DNA of 64,000 nt, taken from contig NZ_JBHRTA010000009.1 of the NCBI RefSeq assembly GCF_042646065.1, positions 372,001 to 436,000 of the forward strand, in the 5' to 3' direction. Below the pieces are notes generated by a model. The model saw only the letters and a list, made by a program, of their open reading frames with translations, was not told the DNA's origin and searched no databases. The stretch's first letter is position 1; every line of letters starts with the position of its first letter. Made by a program: the position numbers and the translations under genes. This DNA comes from Parapedobacter deserti (GTDB lineage Bacteria > Bacteroidota > Bacteroidia > Sphingobacteriales > Sphingobacteriaceae). This document shows positions 36,426 to 45,200 of the stretch, one piece after another.

Positions 36426-37058
36426 TTATAATTGTGATAGCAGTTCGTCTTTTTTGTTTTCGTATTCCTCTTGGGTGATCAGCTGCCGTTCGAATAGCGA
36501 TTTCAGTTTTTTGAGCTTAAGCGTAAGCTCATCATCCTGCTCCGTTTCAGGAGGGAGGGCATCGCGAAGCTTTAGCACGGGTTCCTCTTCCGGTTGCAAA
36601 GGGAAACGCTCGTCTTCGTCAACTTCCTGTACAAGAGGGACGTCAGGAGACTTCGTAAGCGGCGATTGTCCTTTCTGCGTTTCGAGTACCTCGTTAGCAA
36701 GCTGGAAGACTTTTCGAGCCTGCGTTTTGGGGATGTAGTTGATGCTTAGGCTTTCGCCTGTTTGCGGGCTGATGGTCACTTTTGCGCCAAAAATTTCCTC
36801 TTTGAAGCCAACCTCCTTGATGTCGTTCCAAGAACGGATTTCAAAGTCGGTGGTTAAGCCCAGTTTAGTAAATTCGCAGATAAAAATCCGCTTACTGGTC
36901 AATGCAATACTATCAGGAAGTAACGTTACAGCCGGTTTCTTTTGTACAGCGATGTAGGTGACCACCTCTCCAGCCGTGAGCATGTCCTGCAGTTTAAGCA
37001 ACAGTTTTTCCACCGTTTTGGGGTCTTGTCCGTCATTGAGGTACTTGTCAATATTCAT
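36426..37058 (-). CDS. PH-like and SHOCT domain protein
   Basis: A 210-residue soluble protein with an N-terminal bacterial PH (YokE-like) domain (residues about 20-125: LTAGEVVTYIAVQKK, LTSKRIFICEFTKLG, WNDIKEVGFKEEIFGAKVTI), an acidic linker (140-175) and a C-terminal SHOCT helix pair (LKLKKLKSLFERQLITQEEYENKKDELL split across residues 180-210). SHOCT domains usually serve in oligomerisation. Its role is unknown; the two-base gap to lnt suggests an envelope link. The start at 37058 is preferred to the ATG at 37109. Confidence 0.82.
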   Translation of the reverse strand: MNIDKYLNDGQDPKTVEKLLLKLQDMLTAGEVVTYIAVQKKPAVTLLPDSIALTSKRIFICEFTKLGLTTDFEIRSWNDIKEVGFKEEIFGAKVTISPQTGESLSINYIPKTQARKVFQLANEVLETQKGQSPLTKSPDVPLVQEVDEDERFPLQPEEEPVLKLRDALPPETEQDDELTLKLKKLKSLFERQLITQEEYENKKDELLSQL

Positions 37059-37156
37059 GGAATTTGTTTTCCATGCTAAGATAGCAAGTTTTGCCCTAAA
37101 AACGCACATGCCATGTGATATTTGTGTACCTTAGCTTGGTTGCGCTGAAGGATGGA

Positions 37157-37831
37157 TCAAGAAAAACCGGTGGAGCCCTGTACGCAAACCACAAATTCAC
37201 CTTTTACGGGATGCGTTTCGAAATGAGCTTTCAGTTCGGTGAGTCGGCCGCGGACGGTTTCTTCGTATATTTTGGTGATTTCCCGTGACACGGATGCCGG
37301 ACGATCGCCTCCGAAGGTGTCGATGAATGCCTGAAGGGTTTTGAGTAGCCGGTGGGGCGACTCGTAAAACACCATGGTACGGCTTTCACTGGCCAAGCTG
37401 TTCAACCGCGTCTGTCGACCTTTTTTCACAGGGAGAAACCCTTCGAAGCAGAACCGGTCACACGGTAATCCCGAAGCGACAAGTGCAGGTACGAAAGCCG
37501 TAGGACCGGGTAAGCATTGCACATCGATTCCGTTGGTGATGGCTTCGCGGACCAACAGAAAGCCAGGGTCGGATATGGCAGGCGTGCCCGCATCCGAAAT
37601 CAGTGCGACATGCTGGCCGCCTTTGAGAAAGCGGATGATTTCATGGATGGCCTTATGTTCGTTGTGCTGATGATGCGCATAGGCTTTTTTTTCGATGCCG
37701 AAATGCTTCAGCAGCGGTGCGCTGGTGCGGGTGTCTTCTGCGAGGATAACATCGGCTTCCTTGAGGACGCGGATAGCCCGAAGGGTCATGTCCTCGAGAT
37801 TTCCTATGGGAGTGGGGACTAAATATAGCAT
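37157..37831 (-). CDS. rsmI: 16S rRNA (cytidine1402-2'-O)-methyltransferase
   Basis: Tetrapyrrole-methylase-fold enzyme that methylates the ribose of C1402 in the ribosomal P site. The 224-residue protein starts LYLVPTPIGNLEDMTLRAI, the RsmI signature, and contains EDTRTSAPLL, ISDAGTPAISDPG and FYESPHRL. It is somewhat shorter than E. coli RsmI (286) because it lacks the C-terminal HTH-like extension, as is normal in Bacteroidota. It is divergent from serS. Confidence 0.94.
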   Translation of the reverse strand: MLYLVPTPIGNLEDMTLRAIRVLKEADVILAEDTRTSAPLLKHFGIEKKAYAHHQHNEHKAIHEIIRFLKGGQHVALISDAGTPAISDPGFLLVREAITNGIDVQCLPGPTAFVPALVASGLPCDRFCFEGFLPVKKGRQTRLNSLASESRTMVFYESPHRLLKTLQAFIDTFGGDRPASVSREITKIYEETVRGRLTELKAHFETHPVKGEFVVCVQGSTGFS

Positions 37832-37893
37832 TTTGTAAGATTGCGTATTAGGATTATCTCGTGCTTCTAACTTCGATTTTCGTATTTCATCGT

Positions 37894-37901
37894 TATCTTT
37901 G
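37894..37901 (+). promoter_or_regulatory. sigma-A -7 box for serS
   Basis: TATCTTTG matches TAnnTTTG exactly, 21 bases before the serS ATG. No -33 TTG is seen at normal spacing. Confidence 0.5.
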
Positions 37902-37922
37902 CCGGCACAAATAAACGAAAAT

Positions 37923-39194
37923 ATGTTGCAAGTTAACTATATCCGCGAAAACCGGGACAGTGTGATCGAACGGCTGGGTGTCCGGAATTTTAAGGCGTTG
38001 GAACTGATAGATGAGGTGATTGCTTTAGATGAGCGCCGCCGGCAGCTTCAGACGGAATCTGACGCATTAGCTGCGGAAGCCAACGCCGCCGCACGCCAGA
38101 TCGGCGAGCTGATGCGACAGGGCAAGCGGGATAGTGCAGAAGCTATTAAGGCGCAATCGAGCGGATATAAGGAGCAACAGAAGAAATTTGTGGAAGAACT
38201 TGATTCCGTTGAAGCCGGACTGCACGAAAAACTGGTGCTTTTACCCAATCTACCTCACCCGTCTGTCCCAAGAGGCGTCGGTGCGGAAGATAATGAGGTC
38301 GTATTGGAGCATGGCCGGCGGCCGGAATTGCCGGAGCACGCCTTGCCGCACTGGGAACTGGCCGCAAAGTATGACATCATCGACTTTGAATTGGGTACCA
38401 AGGTGACGGGCTCGGGTTTTCCGATATATAAAGGAAAGGGTGCCCGGTTACAGCGTGCAATGATCAACTTCTTTCTTGACCAAGCCGGAAAAGCAGGATA
38501 TCGCGAAGTGCAACCGCCGATATTAATTAATGAGGCATCTGGTTTTGGTACCGGGCAGCTTCCCGATAAGGAGGGGCAGATGTATCACGTAGGTGTCGAT
38601 GACCTTTATCTTATTCCCACCGCAGAGGTGCCGTTGACCAACATGTACCGCGATACGATTGTAAAGGAATCCGACTTTCCCATCAAGCTTACAGCTTATA
38701 CGCCCTGTTTCCGTCGCGAAGCAGGATCATATGGTGCACACGTACGTGGCCTGAACCGGTTACACCAGTTCGACAAGGTGGAAGTGGTGCAGGTTGTACA
38801 TCCCCAAAAGTCGTATGAAGTGTTGGAAGAAATGAGCCTATATGTGCAATCGTTGCTTCGGGCAATAGACCTTCCCTATCGCGTGTTACGTCTCTGCGGC
38901 GGGGACATTGGATTCACCTCAGCGCTTACGTACGACATGGAGGTCTGGAGTGCCGCGCAACAGCGGTGGCTGGAGGTATCGTCCGTTTCCAATTTCGAGA
39001 CGTTCCAAAGCCATCGCCTAAAAGTTCGTTTCAAAGGAGAAAACGGTAAGACGCAGTTAGCGCATACGCTCAATGGAAGCGCGCTGGCTTTGCCGCGAAT
39101 ATTGGCTTCTATCTTGGAACATAACCAGACAGAGCAAGGGATAAAAATTCCGGACGTATTGGTACCGTATACAGGATTCGCGTGGATTGATTAG
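37923..39194 (+). CDS. serS: seryl-tRNA synthetase
   Basis: Class II aminoacyl-tRNA synthetase of 423 residues that charges tRNA-Ser. The N-terminal coiled-coil tRNA-binding arm lies at residues about 28-105, and the catalytic core has motif 2 (TPCFRREAGSYG) and motif 3 (NGSALALPRILASILEHNQ). The ATG at 37923 (MLQVNYIREN) is standard for the family; an in-frame ATG eight codons upstream is unlikely because it would leave almost no leader after the -7 box. Confidence 0.97.
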   Translation: MLQVNYIRENRDSVIERLGVRNFKALELIDEVIALDERRRQLQTESDALAAEANAAARQIGELMRQGKRDSAEAIKAQSSGYKEQQKKFVEELDSVEAGLHEKLVLLPNLPHPSVPRGVGAEDNEVVLEHGRRPELPEHALPHWELAAKYDIIDFELGTKVTGSGFPIYKGKGARLQRAMINFFLDQAGKAGYREVQPPILINEASGFGTGQLPDKEGQMYHVGVDDLYLIPTAEVPLTNMYRDTIVKESDFPIKLTAYTPCFRREAGSYGAHVRGLNRLHQFDKVEVVQVVHPQKSYEVLEEMSLYVQSLLRAIDLPYRVLRLCGGDIGFTSALTYDMEVWSAAQQRWLEVSSVSNFETFQSHRLKVRFKGENGKTQLAHTLNGSALALPRILASILEHNQTEQGIKIPDVLVPYTGFAWID

Positions 39195-39245
39195 TCGAAT
39201 TCATTATCCAGTAAATAAAGCCGCCGTAGTAACATCCTGGTATCG

Positions 39246-39944
39246 TCACATCACAGGCGTCATCCGTGCCAAATATTGATCATTTTGGTCTTCATACAAG
39301 ATTTGCACCACCCAGCCTTCGCGCTGGCCGTGCTGGATTAATGTCGCTTGATCGATAAACAGCCAGTTGAAAGGTTCTCCCCGCACGCCCTTGTACTCAT
39401 ATTGATACTGTATCTCACCGTAATATCCTTCGGGCTTTTCAATGAAGCCATCCGCATAGAGATAGGCGACGTCTGATGAATCGAATAGCAGCTGTCCGCC
39501 TTCCTTCAGCAACGATCGGCTATGCTGGAGCAGTTTCTTCAGCCGATCCACGGTCCCTGCTACACCAATTCCATTCATCATGAACAGAAGCGTGTCATAA
39601 GTAGCTGCGCTGTAGTTGAAAAAGTCTTCTAGTACGACTTGCCGCACGCCGCGTTCGCGCATTACGGTACAGGCTTGCGGTGAATGTTCCAATGCAACTA
39701 CCTCAATTCCCTGTCTCTGGAGGTACAATGCATGACTTCCTGCCCCGGCACCCACGTCAAGCACACGGCCATCGCACAATGCTAAGGCGATATATTCGAG
39801 CGCTGGAAAGTCCTCCGGCTCGCGGAAAAACACATCGACTGGCATTTCCTCAATATCAGTATAGCTGGTCCTGAGCAGTAGCTTCTCACTGGTCCTACCG
39901 CGGTAATAGTCAATAAGGGCTGTGCCCAGTGGATCAGGTGCCAT
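39246..39944 (-). CDS. class I SAM-dependent methyltransferase
   Basis: A 232-residue Rossmann-type methyltransferase with motif I GRVLDVGAGAGSHALYL (about residues 58-74), an acidic motif II (VVALEHS) and motif IV with LLFMMNGIG. The substrate is unknown; small-molecule methyltransferases of this type are common. The start at 39944 overlaps the end of pncB by 11 bases, so the two are probably translated from one mRNA. The frame is open upstream inside pncB, but that extension shows no similarity. Confidence 0.85.
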   Translation of the reverse strand: MAPDPLGTALIDYYRGRTSEKLLLRTSYTDIEEMPVDVFFREPEDFPALEYIALALCDGRVLDVGAGAGSHALYLQRQGIEVVALEHSPQACTVMRERGVRQVVLEDFFNYSAATYDTLLFMMNGIGVAGTVDRLKKLLQHSRSLLKEGGQLLFDSSDVAYLYADGFIEKPEGYYGEIQYQYEYKGVRGEPFNWLFIDQATLIQHGQREGWVVQILYEDQNDQYLARMTPVM

Positions 39945-41109
39945 ACGACGTAATGTGTAGGATTTGTTTAGCGAGCGCGATGGTGCCGGCATCGCCGGTA
40001 TGTTTGCCCGATTCGTCAGAAAGTTTAATCACCGGAGTCCATTGAGCTTCTTCAGGAAAAGCTTCGGTCATTTTGATGACAAGATTCATCGGCACTAACC
40101 CTACATCATTTGTAAGGTTAGTGCCAATACCAAATGACATGCCGATGCGGCCGCGGCAATATTCTGCGATGCGAGCCACTTTTTCATAGTTCAAGCCATC
40201 GGAAAAGATGATGGTTTTTGACATTGGATCGATGCCCTTTTGCTCGTAATGCCGAATAGCTTTGTCCGCAAACGTTAACGGATCCCCGCTATCGTGGCGG
40301 ACACCATCGAACAATTTCGTGAGCTTTTTATCAAACTGCGAAAAAAACACATCGGTGGTGTATGTGTCGGAAAGGGCAATACCCAGATCGCCCCGGTATA
40401 CGTCTGACCAATGTTCCAGCCCAAGAAGGGTCGCCATCTTGAACCCGTATTTAGCGGCATGGAACATAAACCACTCATGTGCATGGGTACCTATGGGTTT
40501 GGTTCGGTAGCGCATAGCCAAGTGAACGTTGCTTGTCCCGATAAATGCGCCCTCGCCAAATTGTGTCAAGGCCTGCACCACCTGTTGGTGCACTCCGTAA
40601 GAATGGCGTCTGCGGGTACCGAATTCAGCGATAGTGACACCCAATTCGCGGTATTTTTCGATTTTTTCACGAGCCGTCTCCGTGACTTGGTCATCCGGTT
40701 GCCGTTGCTGACCGGCCAGCTGATAGTAGAGCTCGCAGATGAGCGACATGAGGGGGACTTCCCAAAGGATGGTACGGTACCAGTACCCTTCAACGACAAT
40801 ATGGACGTCGTCGCCGCGCTGTTTGACCTGTACCTCATCTGGGTCATACCGGTAACCTTGAAGAAAATCAAAGTAGGTGGGGTCGATGTATGGGCAACTA
40901 GTTGCAAAGAAAAGTTTTTCCTGTCTGGTGAGCTGCAGGCTTGCTAGCTCATCAATGACTACCTGCAGCCTATGGGCGAAGCCATCCGGAAATTTATGAT
41001 TGCCTCGATTGATAAACTGATACTTCGCTTTCGCCTTGGGAAATAGTTTCACCACAGCATGTTGCATGGTAAACTTGTAAAAGTCGTTGTCTAGAATAGA
41101 ATGTATCAT
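39934..41109 (-). CDS. pncB: nicotinate phosphoribosyltransferase
   Basis: Preiss-Handler pathway enzyme that joins nicotinate and PRPP to nicotinate mononucleotide for NAD synthesis. The 391-residue protein has the conserved substrate residues in EFGTRRRHSYGVHQQVV, the autophosphorylated-His region NVHLAMRYRTKPIGTHAHEW split around it, and DGVRHDSGDPLTFADK. Length is that of E. coli PncB (400). It is followed by an overlapping methyltransferase gene. Confidence 0.95.
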   Translation of the reverse strand: MIHSILDNDFYKFTMQHAVVKLFPKAKAKYQFINRGNHKFPDGFAHRLQVVIDELASLQLTRQEKLFFATSCPYIDPTYFDFLQGYRYDPDEVQVKQRGDDVHIVVEGYWYRTILWEVPLMSLICELYYQLAGQQRQPDDQVTETAREKIEKYRELGVTIAEFGTRRRHSYGVHQQVVQALTQFGEGAFIGTSNVHLAMRYRTKPIGTHAHEWFMFHAAKYGFKMATLLGLEHWSDVYRGDLGIALSDTYTTDVFFSQFDKKLTKLFDGVRHDSGDPLTFADKAIRHYEQKGIDPMSKTIIFSDGLNYEKVARIAEYCRGRIGMSFGIGTNLTNDVGLVPMNLVIKMTEAFPEEAQWTPVIKLSDESGKHTGDAGTIALAKQILHITSYGT

Positions 41110-41158
41110 TGTGCGCGGTGTACAACGGTATCGGGTAGCCGGACAAGTGGTCCACAGG

Positions 41159-41917
41159 TTACTGACTGATCGCTGTCAACCAAGCTTCGGCCATAAGCTG
41201 TGCGCCCGCCAATGTGGTGTGGACTCCATCATAGGTCCAGTACGCCGGTTCTATGCGTTTGCCCGCTTCGTCGAACAGCCGTTGATAGGGGATGAATACT
41301 GCTTTATACTCCTTGGCGATTTCGTGCGCAGCATGGCGATATTGGTCGAACGCAGGAAACCAAGCCTCTGTGACGGCTTTAACGTTGTTGACGGCAAACG
41401 GTTCCCCGATGATCAGTTTCACGTTGGGAAGTGATGCCATCGTGCGGTCGAGCAGTTTCCGGTAATCATCGCGGTAAACCAGTGGTGTGCCTTTATAACC
41501 GCCAGTGCGTGTATGCCAATAATCGTTGACTCCGATAAGGATGCTCAGGACGTTCGGCTTGAGGGCGATGCAATCGGCCTGCCAGCGTTCATCCAGTTGA
41601 TGCACTTTATTACCGCTTATCCCCTTATTATAGATTTTAAGTTGTTTCTGAGGATGGGTAAGCAGCAGACTTGCCGTTGCAAGAAATGCATACCCGCTGC
41701 CCAGCGAGTGGGCATTGTTCGGGGTAGCGTCTTCTTTGTTGCGCCCAGCGTCTGTAATAGAATCCCCTTGAAAAAGAATTACGTCGCCCTGTTCGAGCCG
41801 GATTTTCGGCGCGCCAGCGGCAGGCCTTATGGCGGCCGTCACAATTTGTGGGAGGTTGATGGCCGCAGCGGCTCCCATCAATGAACTTCCAATGAATGTC
41901 CTTCTACTTTTGTCCAT
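41159..41917 (-). CDS. Tat-exported SGNH/GDSL hydrolase
   Basis: A 252-residue esterase/lipase-fold protein. The N terminus has a twin-arginine export signal SRRTFIGSS (4-12) and a hydrophobic stretch; the SGNH blocks are FQGDSITDAG (catalytic Ser53), a Gly block, SILIGVNDYW (block III Asn) and DGVHTTLAG (Asp and His). Such enzymes often de-acetylate plant polysaccharides or bacterial glycans, but the substrate is unknown. The Tat signal means it is exported already folded. Confidence 0.88.
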   Translation of the reverse strand: MDKSRRTFIGSSLMGAAAAINLPQIVTAAIRPAAGAPKIRLEQGDVILFQGDSITDAGRNKEDATPNNAHSLGSGYAFLATASLLLTHPQKQLKIYNKGISGNKVHQLDERWQADCIALKPNVLSILIGVNDYWHTRTGGYKGTPLVYRDDYRKLLDRTMASLPNVKLIIGEPFAVNNVKAVTEAWFPAFDQYRHAAHEIAKEYKAVFIPYQRLFDEAGKRIEPAYWTYDGVHTTLAGAQLMAEAWLTAISQ

Positions 41918-41962
41918 GGGTTAAAAATGGCTTATTGACTTCAAAGGTAGGTGTTTGAACGG

Positions 41963-41989
41963 AAAAAAGGAGGCTTATCCTCCTTTTTC
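41963..41989 (-). terminator. Rho-independent terminator of the Tyr/Trp-rich protein gene
   Basis: On the minus strand AAAAAGGAGG pairs with CCTCCTTTTTT across a five-base loop, with a T tract downstream. It lies 28 bases after the stop at 42017. Confidence 0.8.
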
Positions 41990-42016
41990 CTTTTTATTTT
42001 TGAAAAAATAATCAAT

Positions 42017-43423
42017 CTAACCCCTGCTTCGTCCGGATGAGCTCCGGCTTTCAGTTGATCCGTTACGGGTAGCGTTGTTGCTCTTTTCTGAACCTCTATT
42101 CGCTGACACGGCCGGACGAGACTGCGAACGACTACTTACAGAACTGCTTCGTGAAGGTGCACTGCTTTGCCTGGGTGCAGAAGCCCGTTGCACGTTGCGC
42201 GAAGAGGTGGAATGGGATGCCGCAACAGGCTGTGTACGCGAGGGCGTCTGGTGGCGTGTGCTGGTCGACTGAAGTGTTGCTGGCCTGGCCGTTGTTTCGC
42301 GCTGCCGTCCGCTGTTCGTCGGGCGGGCGGTTTTATTGCGTTCCGTAATTTCCGAACCGCGTTTTTCGGAGCTTCTCGCTCGGCTGTTTGTTGAGGAGCT
42401 GGAAGACCTTGATTGGCCTACGGCTTCAGTGCTCCGGCCAGTCGCTGTGGCAGAACCCCTCGTGGCATTCCTTCTTTCCGTTGTGGATGAGCTGCGCGAA
42501 GTGGTCGCGTTTGCATTCCGCTGTGCGGTGTTGTTATTACGTGTTGTCGCTGTGCTATTCCCTGTTGTCGTCGAACTGCGTCCCGTAGTAGCAGCCGATA
42601 CCCGGGAAGAATTGCTGTTGCTGCGGGTGCTGGCCGACCTTACCGTGCCAGCATCCGCTACCCTCGATGGCCGTGCCGAAGTACGGGAGTTTCGGTCTAC
42701 CTCCGGACGGTAAATGCTTACCGTACGGCTATTTACTGCGGGTCTTCCTGGGCGAGTGGCATTGCTGATTTCGCGTACGGAAATCCGGCTACGCGTCACT
42801 CGTTCAATTTCGCTACGCCTTGGACCAGTCACATAGGTACGGTTGTTATATACGTATGTGTTATTGATAATCGTCGTACGGTTATAGATCGATACACGAT
42901 TTCGATAAGGTACGTAATAACTGTAAATTCTTCGACTGGAGATATAACGTTGCGGTACGAATATCCAGTGATGATGAGGGACACCGATATGGACATTAAT
43001 GCTCATACGTGGACCCAGCGGAGCCCACCCATAGTAGCCGCCGCCGCTCCGCCAGCTTACCCAAGCTGGTCCCCACTCATAACCGGGAACCCATGCCCAT
43101 CCGTAATAATCTGTGTACAGCCAGCGACCGTAGTGGAATGGAGCCCATCCCCAAGCATAGTTCGAGACCCAAGTGTTGCCATAGGTTGTCATCACCCAGT
43201 GTCCGTTAGTGGCGTAGGGTTGGAAACCCGGCTCGGCATCAGGCAGCCAAATATATCCATATTCGGGGTCGTTTACCCAATTGCCGTATGGTGCCAGTTC
43301 GTCGTAAAACAACTGGAATGAAACGCTCATGCCGGGCTGAGCCTTCACGGTGTTGGATGCTGCAATGACCATAAAGGCTAATGCAGAGAGTATTGATAGT
43401 CCGGCTTTCCTTAACGTTTTCAT
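42017..43423 (-). CDS. secreted YxWxP-rich (DUF6600-like) protein with low-complexity tail
   Basis: A 468-residue exported protein. After a signal peptide (1-28) comes a region very rich in Tyr, Trp, Gly and Pro (residues about 35-150, with repeated YGxWxxxxxYGxxWxP-type units such as YGNWVNDPEYGYIWLP and WAPFHYGRWLYTDYYGWAWVPGYEW), typical of DUF6600-type proteins. Residues about 150-230 contain Tyr/Arg/Ile/Asn-rich stretches. The last about 230 residues are almost only Ser, Arg, Thr, Asn and Ala and are probably disordered and strongly basic. Function is unknown; an envelope-associated or nucleic-acid/polyanion-binding role would fit the tail (inference). Confidence 0.82.
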   Translation of the reverse strand: MKTLRKAGLSILSALAFMVIAASNTVKAQPGMSVSFQLFYDELAPYGNWVNDPEYGYIWLPDAEPGFQPYATNGHWVMTTYGNTWVSNYAWGWAPFHYGRWLYTDYYGWAWVPGYEWGPAWVSWRSGGGYYGWAPLGPRMSINVHIGVPHHHWIFVPQRYISSRRIYSYYVPYRNRVSIYNRTTIINNTYVYNNRTYVTGPRRSEIERVTRSRISVREISNATRPGRPAVNSRTVSIYRPEVDRNSRTSARPSRVADAGTVRSASTRSNSNSSRVSAATTGRSSTTTGNSTATTRNNNTAQRNANATTSRSSSTTERRNATRGSATATGRSTEAVGQSRSSSSSTNSRARSSEKRGSEITERNKTARPTNSGRQRETTARPATLQSTSTRHQTPSRTQPVAASHSTSSRNVQRASAPRQSSAPSRSSSVSSRSQSRPAVSANRGSEKSNNATRNGSTESRSSSGRSRG

Positions 43424-43625
43424 GACACGTGATTTAAATGTGCGACACTCTGTTTTGTTTACTGATGGTATGACTGCGAAAACCGGCTGATAGTTTAATT
43501 ACAGGACTTACATATCCATGCAATTGTTACGGCTTTGATTTTAAGAACATTTTCGCACAACAGATGTTTAGCTAAGGAAATCGGTAAATATGGACGGATT
43601 TCGCCGCATATTAAAATTAAACTTC

Positions 43626-43633
43626 TATTTTTG
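43626..43633 (+). promoter_or_regulatory. sigma-A -7 box for mlaEFD
   Basis: TATTTTTG matches TAnnTTTG, 24 bases before the mlaE ATG. The rest of the 43424-43625 intergenic stretch has nothing I can identify. Confidence 0.4.
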
Positions 43634-43657
43634 TGTCCTCACTACTAATGGTGCCAG

Positions 43658-44419
43658 ATGGTTAAAAAGATTAAACGCATCCTAATTGAATTGGCGAGTA
43701 TTCATCGGTTTGTGATGCGTTTCTACCGGGAAGTCTTCCGGCCTCCCTACGAGTTTAAAGAGATTATCCGTCAGTGTTATGTCGTAGGATGGAAATCACT
43801 ACCATTGATTACGCTTACAGGCTTTATTACAGGCATTGTATTCACCAACCAATCTCGCCCCTCTTTGGCCGAATTCGGTGCCACCTCATGGTTGCCTGCA
43901 TTGATATCCATCGCAATCATCAGGGCATTGGCACCGTTGGTGACGGCGCTCATCGCTTCCGGCAAAGTTGGGTCGCAGATAGGTGCGGAACTGGGGTCGA
44001 TGAAAGTAACCGAGCAGATTGATGCAATGGAGGTGTCAGGCACCAATCCGTTTAAGTTTTTGGTAGTTAGTCGTGTCTTGGCAACTACGATCAGTATTCC
44101 TATTTTGTCGTTTTATACCGCAGCAGTAGGTTTGTTCGGGGCCTATTTAAGCGTCAATCAGGTGGAAAACACCAGCTTCCGTGTATATTTTGATCAGGTC
44201 TTTGAAGCAGTCACTTACCTAGATATATTTTCATTGTTGCTTAAAGCAGTGGTATTTGGATTTACGATCGGCATCGTGGGCTGTTATCAGGGGTATCATT
44301 CATCAAAGGGAACGGAAGGCGTGGGAAGGGCGGCCAATTGGGCGGTGGTAATGTCCATGTTCCTCATATTTATTGAAGAAATATTAATCGTACAGATTAT
44401 TCAGGCGATGCGCGCTTAA
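43658..44419 (+). CDS. mlaE: MlaE-family phospholipid ABC transporter permease
   Basis: Integral permease of 253 residues for trafficking of phospholipids between the membranes (maintenance of outer-membrane asymmetry). Family stretches are IALIASGKVGSQIGAELGSMKVTEQIDAME, here seen over residues about 106-134, and four to five membrane helices. The first gene of a three-gene set with mlaF and mlaD, with spacings of three and four bases; mlaB and mlaC are absent here, as is usual in this phylum. Confidence 0.93.
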   Translation: MVKKIKRILIELASIHRFVMRFYREVFRPPYEFKEIIRQCYVVGWKSLPLITLTGFITGIVFTNQSRPSLAEFGATSWLPALISIAIIRALAPLVTALIASGKVGSQIGAELGSMKVTEQIDAMEVSGTNPFKFLVVSRVLATTISIPILSFYTAAVGLFGAYLSVNQVENTSFRVYFDQVFEAVTYLDIFSLLLKAVVFGFTIGIVGCYQGYHSSKGTEGVGRAANWAVVMSMFLIFIEEILIVQIIQAMRA

Positions 44420-44422
44420 ACA

Positions 44423-45196
44423 ATGGGCAAGACAAGCGGAAATATCGATTACAATAAGCGGGTGATTACCGTGCAGCACGTCAGTAAGTCGTTCGGCGAG
44501 AACCATGTGCTACGCGGCGTCGACCTCGAACTATATAATGGAGAAAACCTAGTGGTACTGGGAAGGTCAGGTACCGGAAAATCGGTTTTGATCAAGCTGA
44601 TATCTGGCCTTTTGCGACCAGATAGCGGCACTATCAAGGTCTTGGGAGAACATGTTGGCGAATTGAATGAGAAGCAGTTGCAACGGCTTCGGCTCAAAAT
44701 CGGATTTTCTTTTCAAAGTAGCGCCCTGTACGATAGCATGACTGTGCGGGAAAATTTGGAGTTCCCTTTAGTACGCAATAAGCGGCATCTAACGCGTGCC
44801 GAAATCAATTATGAAGTTGAGGATGTGTTAGACGCCGTAGGGCTGCTGCAGACGATCAACCAGATGCCATCGGAATTATCAGGCGGCCAGCGTAAACGCA
44901 TCGGTATTGCGCGTACGCTGATTCTACGACCCGAAATCATGCTTTATGATGAGCCGACAGCGGGGCTTGATCCCATAACTTGTATTGAAATCAACGGGCT
45001 TATTAATGAAGTTCAGGAGAAATACAAGACCTCTTCAATAATTATCACGCACGACCTAGCATGCGCAAAGAGTGTGGGCGACCGCATTGTGATGTTACTG
45101 GATGGTAAATTTGAAAGGCAGGGCAACTTCGATGAAATTTTTGACACGGATGACGAACGGGTAAAGCCGTTTTATGATTACAATTTTATAAGATAG
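44423..45196 (+). CDS. mlaF: MlaF-type ABC transporter ATP-binding protein
   Basis: ATPase subunit of 257 residues with Walker A GRSGTGKS (about 49-56), Q-loop FSFQSSALYDSMTV, signature LSGGQRKRIGIARTL, Walker B MLYDEPTAGLDP and the switch His in ITHDLACA. The stretch SALYDSMTV is typical of MlaF/Mkl ATPases. It powers the MlaE permease encoded just upstream and acts with the MCE protein that follows. Confidence 0.95.
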   Translation: MGKTSGNIDYNKRVITVQHVSKSFGENHVLRGVDLELYNGENLVVLGRSGTGKSVLIKLISGLLRPDSGTIKVLGEHVGELNEKQLQRLRLKIGFSFQSSALYDSMTVRENLEFPLVRNKRHLTRAEINYEVEDVLDAVGLLQTINQMPSELSGGQRKRIGIARTLILRPEIMLYDEPTAGLDPITCIEINGLINEVQEKYKTSSIIITHDLACAKSVGDRIVMLLDGKFERQGNFDEIFDTDDERVKPFYDYNFIR

Positions 45197-45200
45197 ACTT

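Noticed and set aside
42251..42720. Low-complexity region as a possible CRISPR or satellite repeat
   Set aside because: It codes for Ser/Arg/Thr-rich protein without exact DNA repeats or regular spacers.
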